From Bifidobacterium breve (GTDB taxonomy: Bacteria > Actinomycetota > Acidimicrobiia > Acidimicrobiales > Ilumatobacteraceae), in NCBI GenBank assembly GCA_945869715.1, contig CAMBPP010000037.1:1-11401 (forward strand): a DNA stretch of 11,401 nucleotides. The letters run 5' to 3'. Both the position numbers and the translations under genes were made by a program. The stretch's first letter is position 1, and the number at the start of each line of letters is the position of its first letter. Under the pieces are notes generated by a model. The model was not told where the DNA came from and did no database searches. It saw nothing but the letters and a program-made list of their open reading frames with translations. Positions 1-7,467 of this stretch are shown in pieces.

Positions 1-396
1 GTATTGGTCGACAATGAGCCCGGGGAGCCCATCATTTTCACCGTGCACCCAACGAAAGCCTGTTGTGCTGCCGTCTTCTAAAAGTTCATTACGAAATTGA
101 CGACACACTTGCAAGCGATCTTTCCACCAGCCTGCGTTAATTGTTGCGGGCTTGCCGCTGTGCAGCATTTTTACTCTGATAGGTGAATTTGGGTCCCACA
201 GCCCAATGCCCGCAAAATTTCTCTCGTCATCAAACACAACGGCCAAGTCTCCACATTCGCCATGCGGCTTATGTGAGATGACTGCCTGATCGTAAAGCCA
301 AGGGCTTCCTTGGCGCACGGCGCGCAATCCAGCTTTGGTTACCTGCACAGCAATGCGATGCACCGAAGGTTGCGGAAGATCATTAAGTAAATTCAC
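1..396 (-). CDS. Class I SAM-dependent rRNA methyltransferase (RlmI/RlmK type), N-terminal part, cut by the window edge
   Basis: Reading leftwards from a GTG at 394-396, the frame stays open for 132 codons to base 1, so the gene continues outside the window. The N-terminal part has the look of a PUA-type RNA-binding domain, including GSPWLYDQAV around residue 34 and a beta-rich stretch (GDLAVVFDDERNFAGIGLWD). At residues 120-132 comes GENDGLPGLIVDQY, a hallmark of the RlmI family at the junction before the methyltransferase domain. Family members methylate a cytosine of 23S rRNA (m5C) using S-adenosylmethionine in the cytoplasm. The SAM-binding Rossmann domain would lie beyond base 1 and is not visible, so the exact target base cannot be assigned. 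The GTG start overlaps the stop of the upstream SnoaL-like gene in a GTGA tetranucleotide, which suggests translational coupling. Family is fairly sure; exact specificity is open. Confidence 0.85.
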   Translation of the reverse strand, partial: MNLLNDLPQPSVHRIAVQVTKAGLRAVRQGSPWLYDQAVISHKPHGECGDLAVVFDDERNFAGIGLWDPNSPIRVKMLHSGKPATINAGWWKDRLQVCRQFRNELLEDGSTTGFRWVHGENDGLPGLIVDQY

Positions 397-881
397 GAAG
401 TGTGTCTAAAAGTCTGAGTTTCTAAAATTGCATAGTCTTGTACTTCGGAAAATAAAGATGCAAACCGCCAACCAGTTGACGTTCGTACAAACGTATCGCA
501 ATAAAAACCCAAAATGCGATATCTCTTTTCATCTGGCGATGTGTACATCATGGTGAAACTCCACGTTGCATTTGCATTGTCTCCAGTAACTGTAATGACC
601 TCATTGGTCACCATGTGAGTGGAGTACTTCATTCTTTTACTGTCACGCACACTGCGGAAAAATGCCCAAATAGCATCGTGACCGTGATGTTCCCCCGACA
701 TTGAAGTAGCCCATACTCCCGTAGGAACAAAAAGAGCAGCAACCGTGTCGCCATTGTGATCGTCGTCGCAACCCGCGCAGTATGCGGCTTTTAAAAAACT
801 AATTTCCTGCACGTCTTCTATATTCTGGATGCGTTGCAGAATCTGCGAGTTGCGTTGACGAAATTTCATTACAAGTGGCAC
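393..881 (-). CDS. SnoaL/NTF2-like fold protein
   Basis: A 162-residue protein with the layout of the SnoaL-like branch of the NTF2 fold. It has an N-terminal helix with a Tyr/Asp pattern (FLKAAYCAGCDDDHNGDTVAALF), then a VWATS strand, a helix containing AIWAFFRSV, and three long strands: STHMVTNEVITV, ATWSFTMMYTS and YRILGFYCDTFVRTSTGWRF. Proteins of this fold act as small isomerases, hydratases or ligand binders, or form a domain of ring-hydroxylating enzymes; the sequence alone does not give a substrate. No signal peptide or membrane helix is visible. The GTG at 879-881 lies 3 nt from the stop of the upstream flavin-type gene. An ATG four codons later (867-869) is an equally possible start, and neither has a clear Shine-Dalgarno. 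The stop overlaps the next gene's GTG, so the three minus-strand genes here are probably one operon. Confidence 0.75.
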   Translation of the reverse strand: MPLVMKFRQRNSQILQRIQNIEDVQEISFLKAAYCAGCDDDHNGDTVAALFVPTGVWATSMSGEHHGHDAIWAFFRSVRDSKRMKYSTHMVTNEVITVTGDNANATWSFTMMYTSPDEKRYRILGFYCDTFVRTSTGWRFASLFSEVQDYAILETQTFRHTS

Positions 882-884
882 TAG

Positions 885-1388
885 CTACGCGAGGCCAGCC
901 GCAATAGCTTTATTTGTTTGTGCTCGGAACTTCTCTACATCGAAGCCAACAATAAGTTGTCCTGGAGTTTCAATAATGACGCGGTGTGGCGAATCGAGAA
1001 ATTTTGCAAATGCTTGTCGATACTCATCTTGTGGGTTCGCTGCCGCACCCGAGAGTGCCCCATAGAACCACGTCTTGAGTTCATTGAATCCTTTGTCGCC
1101 GTTTTGATGCACGATGGAGTCACCTTTGTAACTCGCCGTCTTGCCATCGCGGTTAATGACAATTCCCGACTGTGGGCGCTTGCGCAAGGCGGGTACTCGT
1201 TTGCGACGTTCAGCACAGGTGGTCCAAAAAGTGCCGTCTTTGTATATAAAGGCAACGACCACACCTACCGGGTGCCCTTCTTTCGTGGTCCAGTTAAAGA
1301 CGCACTCTCCACCGGGGCCAACCAACGACAACAGTTCGGCATCATTTAATTGCATTCCAGCTAGGTCTTCATAGTCAAAATCTGACAC
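885..1388 (-). CDS. Pyridoxamine 5'-phosphate oxidase (PPOX)-fold family protein, probable flavin- or F420-dependent
   Basis: A 167-residue protein with the split-barrel pattern of the PPOX/flavin-reductase superfamily. GHPVGVVVAFIYKDGTFWTT matches the first strands, a basic segment follows (CAERRKRVPALRKRP), then a strand SGIVINRDGKTASYKG; the basic stretch fits a phosphate-binding region for FMN or F420. The C-terminal half (residues 95-167) is mostly helical with a last strand, HRVIIETPGQLIVGFDVEKF. Members use FMN, F420 or haem in oxidoreductions or binding; the cofactor cannot be told from the sequence. It is soluble. The GTG start is supported by a purine-rich ribosome binding site (GAGGGGG) four bases upstream. 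This is the first gene of the run that continues into the SnoaL-like and rRNA methyltransferase genes, and it begins just after an intrinsic terminator, so its promoter probably lies in 1389-1430. Confidence 0.75.
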   Translation of the reverse strand: MSDFDYEDLAGMQLNDAELLSLVGPGGECVFNWTTKEGHPVGVVVAFIYKDGTFWTTCAERRKRVPALRKRPQSGIVINRDGKTASYKGDSIVHQNGDKGFNELKTWFYGALSGAAANPQDEYRQAFAKFLDSPHRVIIETPGQLIVGFDVEKFRAQTNKAIAAGLA

Positions 1389-1392
1389 TTTT

Positions 1393-1399
1393 CCCCCTC
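1393..1399 (-). promoter_or_regulatory. Ribosome binding site of the PPOX-fold gene
   Basis: Read on the minus strand this is GAGGGGG, four A residues before the GTG start at 1386-1388. It is the strongest Shine-Dalgarno match I see before any start in the window and decides that GTG start. An overlapping ATG just upstream (in TATGAGG) is in another frame. Confidence 0.65.
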
Positions 1400-1430
1400 A
1401 TACTTTGTGGCTTCAACCACACAATAAACG

Positions 1431-1460
1431 AAAAAAGCCGGCCCAAGGGCCGACTCTTTT
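1431..1460 (-). terminator. Rho-independent terminator downstream of tRNA-fMet
   Basis: On the minus strand, just after the tRNA 3' end, the sequence forms a GC-rich hairpin: AGTCGGCC, a CTTG loop, then GGCCGGCT, with one T-G pair, followed at once by a run of six T. The A-rich stretch before the stem can pair with the T-run. The plus strand also ends in CTCTTTT, so some bidirectional activity is possible. It separates the tag-tRNA unit from the PPOX-fold operon. Confidence 0.85.
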
Positions 1461-1466
1461 CATACT

Positions 1467-2150
<684 letters not shown>

Positions 2151-2184
2151 ATCCCAGTCATAGCACTGTGTACGCTAGAGATGT

Positions 2185-2574
2185 ATGGCAAAGGCCCCAA
2201 ACTTTAAGAAGTTTCGCAAAATTGTTGGTAACGACATTGATGCTTTGCGCACAGAGATGCTCGCCATGCGCACCGAGCTAGAAAATGCTCAACAACAAAT
2301 TCATGAAGTTTCACTCACCCAAAATGCTGCCGCTACCTCACTCGCGGCTATCGACGGTCGTGTTGTTCAACTGGGTCGCGAACTCACCAATCAACTTCAC
2401 GAGCTCAGCAACGACCTAGAAAAACTTGAACACCAAAGCGACGGGGCATCTGCAGAAACCATTGCTCAACTGCAAGCGACGCAAATTCGACTTGCTACAG
2501 AGCAAGCGCGATACGAAATTACCTTCCGTCAAGACCTTGCGGAAATTGCCGACCAACTTCGTAGACCACGCTAA
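2185..2574 (+). CDS. Small coiled-coil protein, function unknown
   Basis: A 129-residue protein that I do not assign to a named family. After a basic N-terminus (MAKAPNFKKFRKIVGNDI), nearly the whole chain from residue 18 to 126 follows a heptad pattern rich in Leu, Glu, Gln and Ala, with few breaks (GASAET near residue 87). It has no membrane helix, no signal peptide and no cysteine, so it should be a cytoplasmic rod that forms dimers or oligomers. The ATG at 2185 has only a weak GAG upstream, and the 34-nt gap to tag leaves little room for a long leader, so leaderless or near-leaderless translation is possible. It converges on the UPF0182 gene, with 14 nt between the two stops. That it is a real gene rests on its codon pattern, the neat fit between neighbours and the absence of a better frame. 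Confidence 0.7.
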   Translation: MAKAPNFKKFRKIVGNDIDALRTEMLAMRTELENAQQQIHEVSLTQNAAATSLAAIDGRVVQLGRELTNQLHELSNDLEKLEHQSDGASAETIAQLQATQIRLATEQARYEITFRQDLAEIADQLRRPR

Positions 2575-2588
2575 AAATAGTGTGAGAA

Positions 2589-5555
2589 TTATTTCACTGC
2601 GGCAAGCGCCCGGCGAACCAGTTCTCGCGCAGCAGATTGCTTAGCCTGGTACGTTGCAAAATCTGGTGGCGTCAAAGCCAATGCGGCATCGGCTTCACTA
2701 AACAATGCATCGGCTGACGCCAATAGTTCAGACGGGCTTTGCGGGATGCCGCCGACAACCGTTGTTGGTGTTGTTCCGGTGAAACCCGGCACAGTTGTTG
2801 GAGTAGTTCCTGGCAACGTTGTATTTGTTGTGTCTGGAGTGGTTGATGTATTTGCTCCACCCACCCGATCGCCCAAATCGAGCGAAAAGCCAGGGAAAAG
2901 TTTCGCAATTGCACCACTCACCGAGTCGGAAATAACTGAACGTGAATCATATGAGGCGAGGATTTTGCGCACAAAAACTTGTTTCGCTGTCGCATCATCG
3001 GGGCGAACATACAACGGCCGAACATAAACAAGACTCTTGGCAACAGGAATGATTTGAAGGTCACCAAACACCACTCGAGATCCACGCTGGTCAAGCGGAG
3101 TGATGATTTGCGAAATTGCAGGCTCACTGTCGAATTGGGCAGCAACTGTTGCTGGGCCAGGTGGCAATGGGTCGACAAATTCATAGAGAGTCATTTGGCC
3201 ATACGTTGCGGGTTCACTCGACACCACCATCATTGAACGCAGTTCCTTGCGCGAGTCGTCAGAGGAGAAAGGGACAAATGGTCGCAACATTGAAAAGACA
3301 CCGACATCAGACTTGCTATTAGGTGCATGGAAGATGGTGTAGTACGGCTCGAACCGCGCAACATTTGCATCTTGCACAGTGACCGCGTCACCTGTTCCTG
3401 TAGCTAGAGCCGAACCGCCAACAATTGCCGCAGCCTGCTCGGGTTCTAGTGGAGGTGCCTGCGCAACGCTCCATGCGCCGTCACGGTTAAAGAACAGCGT
3501 TGGGTCACTGAAGTGGTATTTCGCATACGTGTTTGTTTGTACGCGGAAGAGATCTTCCGGGTAGCGGAAGTGAGATGTGAGCGTGGCAGGAGCCTTCTTC
3601 ACATCGGTGAACAGTTTGGGGAAAGCTTTGCTCCATGCCTTGGCAATGGGGTCGGTTGGGTCGACAACATAGAATGTGACATTTCCTGTGTATGCATCGA
3701 CTACAGCTTTTACGCTGTTGCGCGCATAGTTGAAACTGTGATTCAAGCCACCACCAGGTGTGAGTTGATCGGTATTTGCAGGCTGCGCATATGGGTAACG
3801 GCTTGTTGAAGTGAACGCATCGATGACCCAGCTCACTTTGCCATTTTGAACAACTGGATACGGGTCGGCATCGTAGGTAAGAAATGGTGCAAGTTTCTGC
3901 ACGCGTGCACGCACATCTCGCACGAGCAAAATTTGCGACTTGTCGTTAATGAGATTCGAACCAAAGAGGTTGTACTCACCAAAATTGACTGCCATTGCAA
4001 CACGGCGAAGGGTGGACCCCATTGAAATGCCCGTCGTTCCAGAATAAGGCGTTGCCTTCAACGATGGGCACGGTTGCTCTTCTTTAGAGGTGTTTGTAAT
4101 TGCATAGTCAAGCGTGGTGTCGCCAAAGTACAGCTGTGGTTGCTTCACGCCAATGTCGATATAAGAAGGTCGTCCATCGGTTGTTACAGCACTTGCTGGT
4201 GCAGCCACAATGCCACAACCATGTGTGTACAAAAGATGTCGTGATACCCATGTTTTATTGGGAATACCTGCCGAGTTCAATTCACGCGTTGCCAGCATCA
4301 CTTGCTGCACGCGGTCGCCCACCTTGTAACGGTCAACGTCGAGATCGCGAATTGCATAAAACGATGTAAGGCCTTGGTCGAGAGCAAATCGGTCACGCAT
4401 TTCGCCCGGGTCAAGTTGCCGTACATCGCGTAGTGGCGCAACGTCGGCAGACACTTCTTTCGCGGCAATGGCTGAAATATCTAAATTTTCTGTAGCAACT
4501 TTTGTTAAACTGAGCGCAGCCTTTGTTGCATTGAGGTTTCGTTCAATGTACGGAAGTTCGCGGGTGCTCACGTTTGGCTGCACAACGAAGCGTTGAATTA
4601 TTGCTGGGTACACACTGCCTGCCGCTACCGCAACAATTGCCCACAAGCCCACAGCAAGTACGGGCAAACGCCAACCACGTTGACGCACGTTCCACAAGAG
4701 CAATGCAGCAACAGCAACAGAAACAAGAATCATTAAATTGAGAGCGGGAAGTTGTGCTTTGACGTCGGTATATGTTGCACCGTTCACCACACCACGCGTG
4801 GAGCGTGTGAGGTCAAAACGCGAGAGCCAGTAGTTTGCTGCGCGCACTAGAGCTAGGCCTGCGAGCAAAACTGACATATGAACTTTGGCCTGAGCAGTGA
4901 CTCTCTCATCGGTTCCTTGCAGACGAATTGAGCCGTTGATGTAGTGCAAAAAAGCAATGACTATTGAAATAAGAACAAGTGCTCCAAATGCCCAAGCAAC
5001 TAAAAACTCGAAGAAGGGAAGTTGAAATACATAAAAACCGATGTCCTTGTTAAAAAGTGGATCGATTACACCAAATTTTTGGTTATTGCGGAAAAGTAAC
5101 CACTGCTCCCATTGCGCTGCAGCAGGCAAACCTATGAGGCCACCAAGCACTACTGCTAAAAGCGTACGAACAAGCTTGCGGCGCTTCTTCAGTGCTGCAC
5201 GAAGTGGAATAAGCGTTCGCTGCTCATCTGAATCGGGAACAATGGCAGGAGCAAGACGATCGGCAACCGCCATGTTGACCAATAGAAGAATGGCAAACAC
5301 CAAACTAAAGACCCCAATGAGAATGCCTTTAGCCCCAAGAATTCCCCACAACACATCGGTACGGCCAATGGCTTGGTGCCAAAGAACATTCACGTAAAAC
5401 GACGACAAACTTTTTGCCGACAAAAACAGCACGACAACAATGGCAATTACTACCGCTATGACAATGCGCCCGCGGTTCGGCTTACCGACCTTGATGCGAG
5501 GTAATCGGGGAATACCAAACGGCGACGAGGACGAGTTATCTGAGGTGTTGCTCAC
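2589..5555 (-). CDS. UPF0182 family large integral membrane protein
   Basis: A 988-residue protein from the GTG at 5553-5555, close to the usual ~980-990 residues of the family (for example Rv3193c of Mycobacterium tuberculosis). Seven hydrophobic segments lie at about residues 31-47, 71-97, 130-146, 180-205, 226-243, 272-289 and 298-319. A large, probably extracytoplasmic domain (320-900) follows, with conserved-looking stretches LPYIERNLNATKAAL and FLTYDADPYPVV followed by WVIDAFTSTSRYPYAQ. A Thr/Pro/Gly linker (about 910-940) leads to a short helical tail. The biochemical role is not established. An ATG 17 codons upstream (5604-5606) would overlap the previous gene by 41 nt and add a poor N-terminus, so I prefer the GTG 10 nt after that gene's stop. 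It is the last gene of the protease / DivIVA-like / UPF0182 run and has no clear terminator in the 14 nt before the convergent gene. Confidence 0.92.
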   Translation of the reverse strand: MSNTSDNSSSSPFGIPRLPRIKVGKPNRGRIVIAVVIAIVVVLFLSAKSLSSFYVNVLWHQAIGRTDVLWGILGAKGILIGVFSLVFAILLLVNMAVADRLAPAIVPDSDEQRTLIPLRAALKKRRKLVRTLLAVVLGGLIGLPAAAQWEQWLLFRNNQKFGVIDPLFNKDIGFYVFQLPFFEFLVAWAFGALVLISIVIAFLHYINGSIRLQGTDERVTAQAKVHMSVLLAGLALVRAANYWLSRFDLTRSTRGVVNGATYTDVKAQLPALNLMILVSVAVAALLLWNVRQRGWRLPVLAVGLWAIVAVAAGSVYPAIIQRFVVQPNVSTRELPYIERNLNATKAALSLTKVATENLDISAIAAKEVSADVAPLRDVRQLDPGEMRDRFALDQGLTSFYAIRDLDVDRYKVGDRVQQVMLATRELNSAGIPNKTWVSRHLLYTHGCGIVAAPASAVTTDGRPSYIDIGVKQPQLYFGDTTLDYAITNTSKEEQPCPSLKATPYSGTTGISMGSTLRRVAMAVNFGEYNLFGSNLINDKSQILLVRDVRARVQKLAPFLTYDADPYPVVQNGKVSWVIDAFTSTSRYPYAQPANTDQLTPGGGLNHSFNYARNSVKAVVDAYTGNVTFYVVDPTDPIAKAWSKAFPKLFTDVKKAPATLTSHFRYPEDLFRVQTNTYAKYHFSDPTLFFNRDGAWSVAQAPPLEPEQAAAIVGGSALATGTGDAVTVQDANVARFEPYYTIFHAPNSKSDVGVFSMLRPFVPFSSDDSRKELRSMMVVSSEPATYGQMTLYEFVDPLPPGPATVAAQFDSEPAISQIITPLDQRGSRVVFGDLQIIPVAKSLVYVRPLYVRPDDATAKQVFVRKILASYDSRSVISDSVSGAIAKLFPGFSLDLGDRVGGANTSTTPDTTNTTLPGTTPTTVPGFTGTTPTTVVGGIPQSPSELLASADALFSEADAALALTPPDFATYQAKQSAARELVRRALAAVK
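2758..2810 (-). repeat. 11-residue repeat in the Thr-rich linker of the UPF0182 protein
   Basis: Two copies of a GTTPTTV-coding unit lie at 2758-2777 and 2791-2810, 33 bp apart and differing mainly at third codon positions. They sit in a Thr/Pro/Gly/Val stretch that reads as a flexible linker between the big extracytoplasmic domain and the C-terminal helix. Silent differences between the copies suggest selection on the protein rather than a fresh duplication. Confidence 0.6.
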
Positions 5556-5565
5556 CTTATGAAGA

Positions 5566-7401
5566 CTACTGCTGCACTGGAGCGAGCAGGCAACGGCAGC
5601 CAGCATGAGCTAGCGGATGAAGGTTCCCGGTAGGAAATTCCTTGCCGAGCGCAATACAACCAGCGAGCGAATTATCTTCCGCGTCGGGGCATTCTGGGCC
5701 ATTCGGATCGACCATCCAGCACACTTGTGTGCCGGGCTTCACCCCTGCAAAAAAACCACGGCTATACGACAAACATGCAATGTCGTCGACTTGTTCGTCA
5801 ATATGTTGACTCTTCCACTGCCTGTAGACACCACGCAATGCTTTTGCCATTGCAACACGATCTGTGCCGTTTTGTTCAATTGCTTTTGCTAAGCGATCAC
5901 GCAACGGCTTCACCAGTTGAACACCGATTAACACGTCGACCGTAGGAATTACATCGGTGGCTTTTGCACTCTTTGCTGCACCTTTGGCCGCAGTCATGAT
6001 GTCTTCGGCTACTGCATCGCTAAAGCGCTTTGCATGTACTTCTAATTCGCCCACTATTGCGTCAGTGGTGAGTGCATTTTTCTTGCCGCGCAAGTACTCA
6101 AGCACTTCGTTTTCTTCGTCGGCAAGCACACGCTTTAATTTGCGCGACATTGCCACAACAACTGGTGCAAGAACTTCATCGCGTCGTGCAAACGCACCAG
6201 CGTCGTGCATGGGTTGTACCGGGGCAACCGTGGTTGCTGCTTCTTTCACAACTTCTGCTTTTTTAGTTGACTTGCGTGGCTCAACAACTTTTCCACCAGA
6301 TACTGCGTTGCTTGCTGCTTTATCGACAGTTGCCTCGCGCAGACGCGCAAAAAGCTTTTCTACAGCCTGTGCATTGGCTTCATTTTTCGGTGCAACAGTT
6401 TTGTCGACACTGGGATGTTCTGGGTTTACTTCAACGGAAGTTTCTGGCCGCGGGCGCTCTTTTGAAAAAAGATTCACCACATTTGATTTTTCATCTTCTA
6501 CAACCGCTGTTACTCCTGCAACAACGGTGGGTTCAACAATTGCTTCAACGACCTCTAAATCAACAACTGGAGTCTCTTCAACAACTTCCTGAATAACTTC
6601 TGTTGTTACTTCAGGCTCAATTTCTTCTAATTTTGTATGGTCAAAAAGCTCAATAGCTTCAGGTGCTTCTGCTTCTTTGAAAGCTTCCACCACTCGTTCC
6701 AGCACAATGGTAGGTACGGGTCCTGTTGTTGGAGCCAAATTGATGTACTCACGTGGTAGGTCATGGTCGACTGAAACAAGACCAGTCATTACATCGTCAG
6801 TAGCTAAACGTGCGCGTTCAAATGCATTTAACAACCGGTCGCGGTTGTGAATGAGTTGTTCAATTTGTTCACGAGCAAGTTCACGACGACGAGCAAGTTC
6901 AGTCAGAACCTTTTCACGATATTCGCGAGCTTCATTCACCATGTCGCGACCCTGCTGTTTGGCAAGTTCAATTTCAGCTTCTGCATCGGCAGCAGCATCT
7001 TCACGCCTGCGAACAGCTTCTAATTCTGCTTCTTCGCGCAAGCGCGTGGCGTCGGAACTTGCTTCTTTCACCAAACGAGTTGCGGCCTCTTCGGCCCGCA
7101 AACGAATTTGGCTACTTGCTTCACGCGCTGTACCCAGCACTCGAGCTGCTTCTTCGCCCAAAAGCGTTGTCACCAGCTCTTCATCGAGCATTCCCGGGGC
7201 AGACATCCCCCGCGTTTGCATTGCTTTGAGTTCGCTCTCGAGGAAGCGCTCGCGCTCTTGAAGGCGAGCCATTTCGGCCGACACCATGCGCAAAAAATCA
7301 CGAACTTCGGTCTGATCGAACCCACGACGACTGACGTTGAAAGATGCCGCACTCACCGCTGCAGGCGAGGAAGGGTCGGGACGTGAAAAAGAGATCGCCA
7401 T
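5566..7401 (-). CDS. DivIVA-like coiled-coil protein with a C-terminal Cys/His-rich (Mu gpF-like) motif
   Basis: A 611-residue protein starting at ATG 7399-7401 (MAISFSRP...). A longer frame to 7455 would add 18 residues read through the intergenic hairpin, so I reject it. Residues 20-62 resemble the DivIVA N-terminus (SFNVSRRGFDQTEVRDFLRM), and about 38-205 is a long Glu/Arg/Ala coiled coil. Residues 215-320 are an acidic, Val/Glu/Pro-rich and probably disordered linker. From about 402 a folded helical domain resumes, ending in a Cys/His cluster: CWMVDP (Cys561), PECPD (Cys571), AGC (Cys582), NLHPLAHAGCRC (His595, His599, Cys602, Cys604). That ending resembles the metal-site motif of Mu gpF-like head-morphogenesis domains. 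DivIVA proteins mark poles and curved membrane; the role of this fusion is unknown. The stop lies 10 nt before the UPF0182 start, so they are very likely co-transcribed, and the protease gene lies just upstream. Confidence 0.8.
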   Translation of the reverse strand: MAISFSRPDPSSPAAVSAASFNVSRRGFDQTEVRDFLRMVSAEMARLQERERFLESELKAMQTRGMSAPGMLDEELVTTLLGEEAARVLGTAREASSQIRLRAEEAATRLVKEASSDATRLREEAELEAVRRREDAAADAEAEIELAKQQGRDMVNEAREYREKVLTELARRRELAREQIEQLIHNRDRLLNAFERARLATDDVMTGLVSVDHDLPREYINLAPTTGPVPTIVLERVVEAFKEAEAPEAIELFDHTKLEEIEPEVTTEVIQEVVEETPVVDLEVVEAIVEPTVVAGVTAVVEDEKSNVVNLFSKERPRPETSVEVNPEHPSVDKTVAPKNEANAQAVEKLFARLREATVDKAASNAVSGGKVVEPRKSTKKAEVVKEAATTVAPVQPMHDAGAFARRDEVLAPVVVAMSRKLKRVLADEENEVLEYLRGKKNALTTDAIVGELEVHAKRFSDAVAEDIMTAAKGAAKSAKATDVIPTVDVLIGVQLVKPLRDRLAKAIEQNGTDRVAMAKALRGVYRQWKSQHIDEQVDDIACLSYSRGFFAGVKPGTQVCWMVDPNGPECPDAEDNSLAGCIALGKEFPTGNLHPLAHAGCRCLLAPVQQ

Positions 7402-7432
7402 TTCAAAGACAATACGCTGTATCACCCTGCTT

Positions 7433-7458
7433 CTTGTGGCATTCCCATGCCGCACAAG
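7433..7458. other. Imperfect inverted repeat / hairpin between protease and DivIVA-like genes
   Basis: CTTGTGGCAT at 7433-7442 pairs with ATGCC at 7447-7451 plus ACAAG at 7454-7458, giving ten base pairs around a TCCC loop with a two-base bulge (GC at 7452-7453). It fills much of the 66-nt gap (7402-7467). No T-run follows on either strand, so it is not a standard intrinsic terminator. It could be an mRNA processing or stability element that separates expression of the two genes, or an operator for the DivIVA-like gene. Confidence 0.55.
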
Positions 7459-7467
7459 TTGTAAACC

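Noticed and set aside
918..1349. 143-residue plus-strand frame
   Set aside because: It lies antisense within the PPOX-fold gene, which has clear family features and a good ribosome binding site.
1405..1420. TGTGG...CCACA inverted repeat before the PPOX-fold gene
   Set aside because: Five-bp arms around six bases are too short to claim an operator without conservation data.
2575..2605. Weak GTGA...TCAC inverted repeat between the converging coiled-coil and UPF0182 genes
   Set aside because: Only four to five pairs around a long AT-rich loop and no T-run, so I do not call it a terminator.
5957..6592. 211-residue Ser/Thr/Ala-rich plus-strand frame
   Set aside because: It is antisense to the coiled-coil and linker part of the DivIVA-like gene; its low-complexity composition reflects the opposite strand.
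6851..7261. 136-residue Ser/Arg-rich plus-strand frame
   Set aside because: It is antisense to the Glu/Arg/Ala coiled coil; no domain or start signal.
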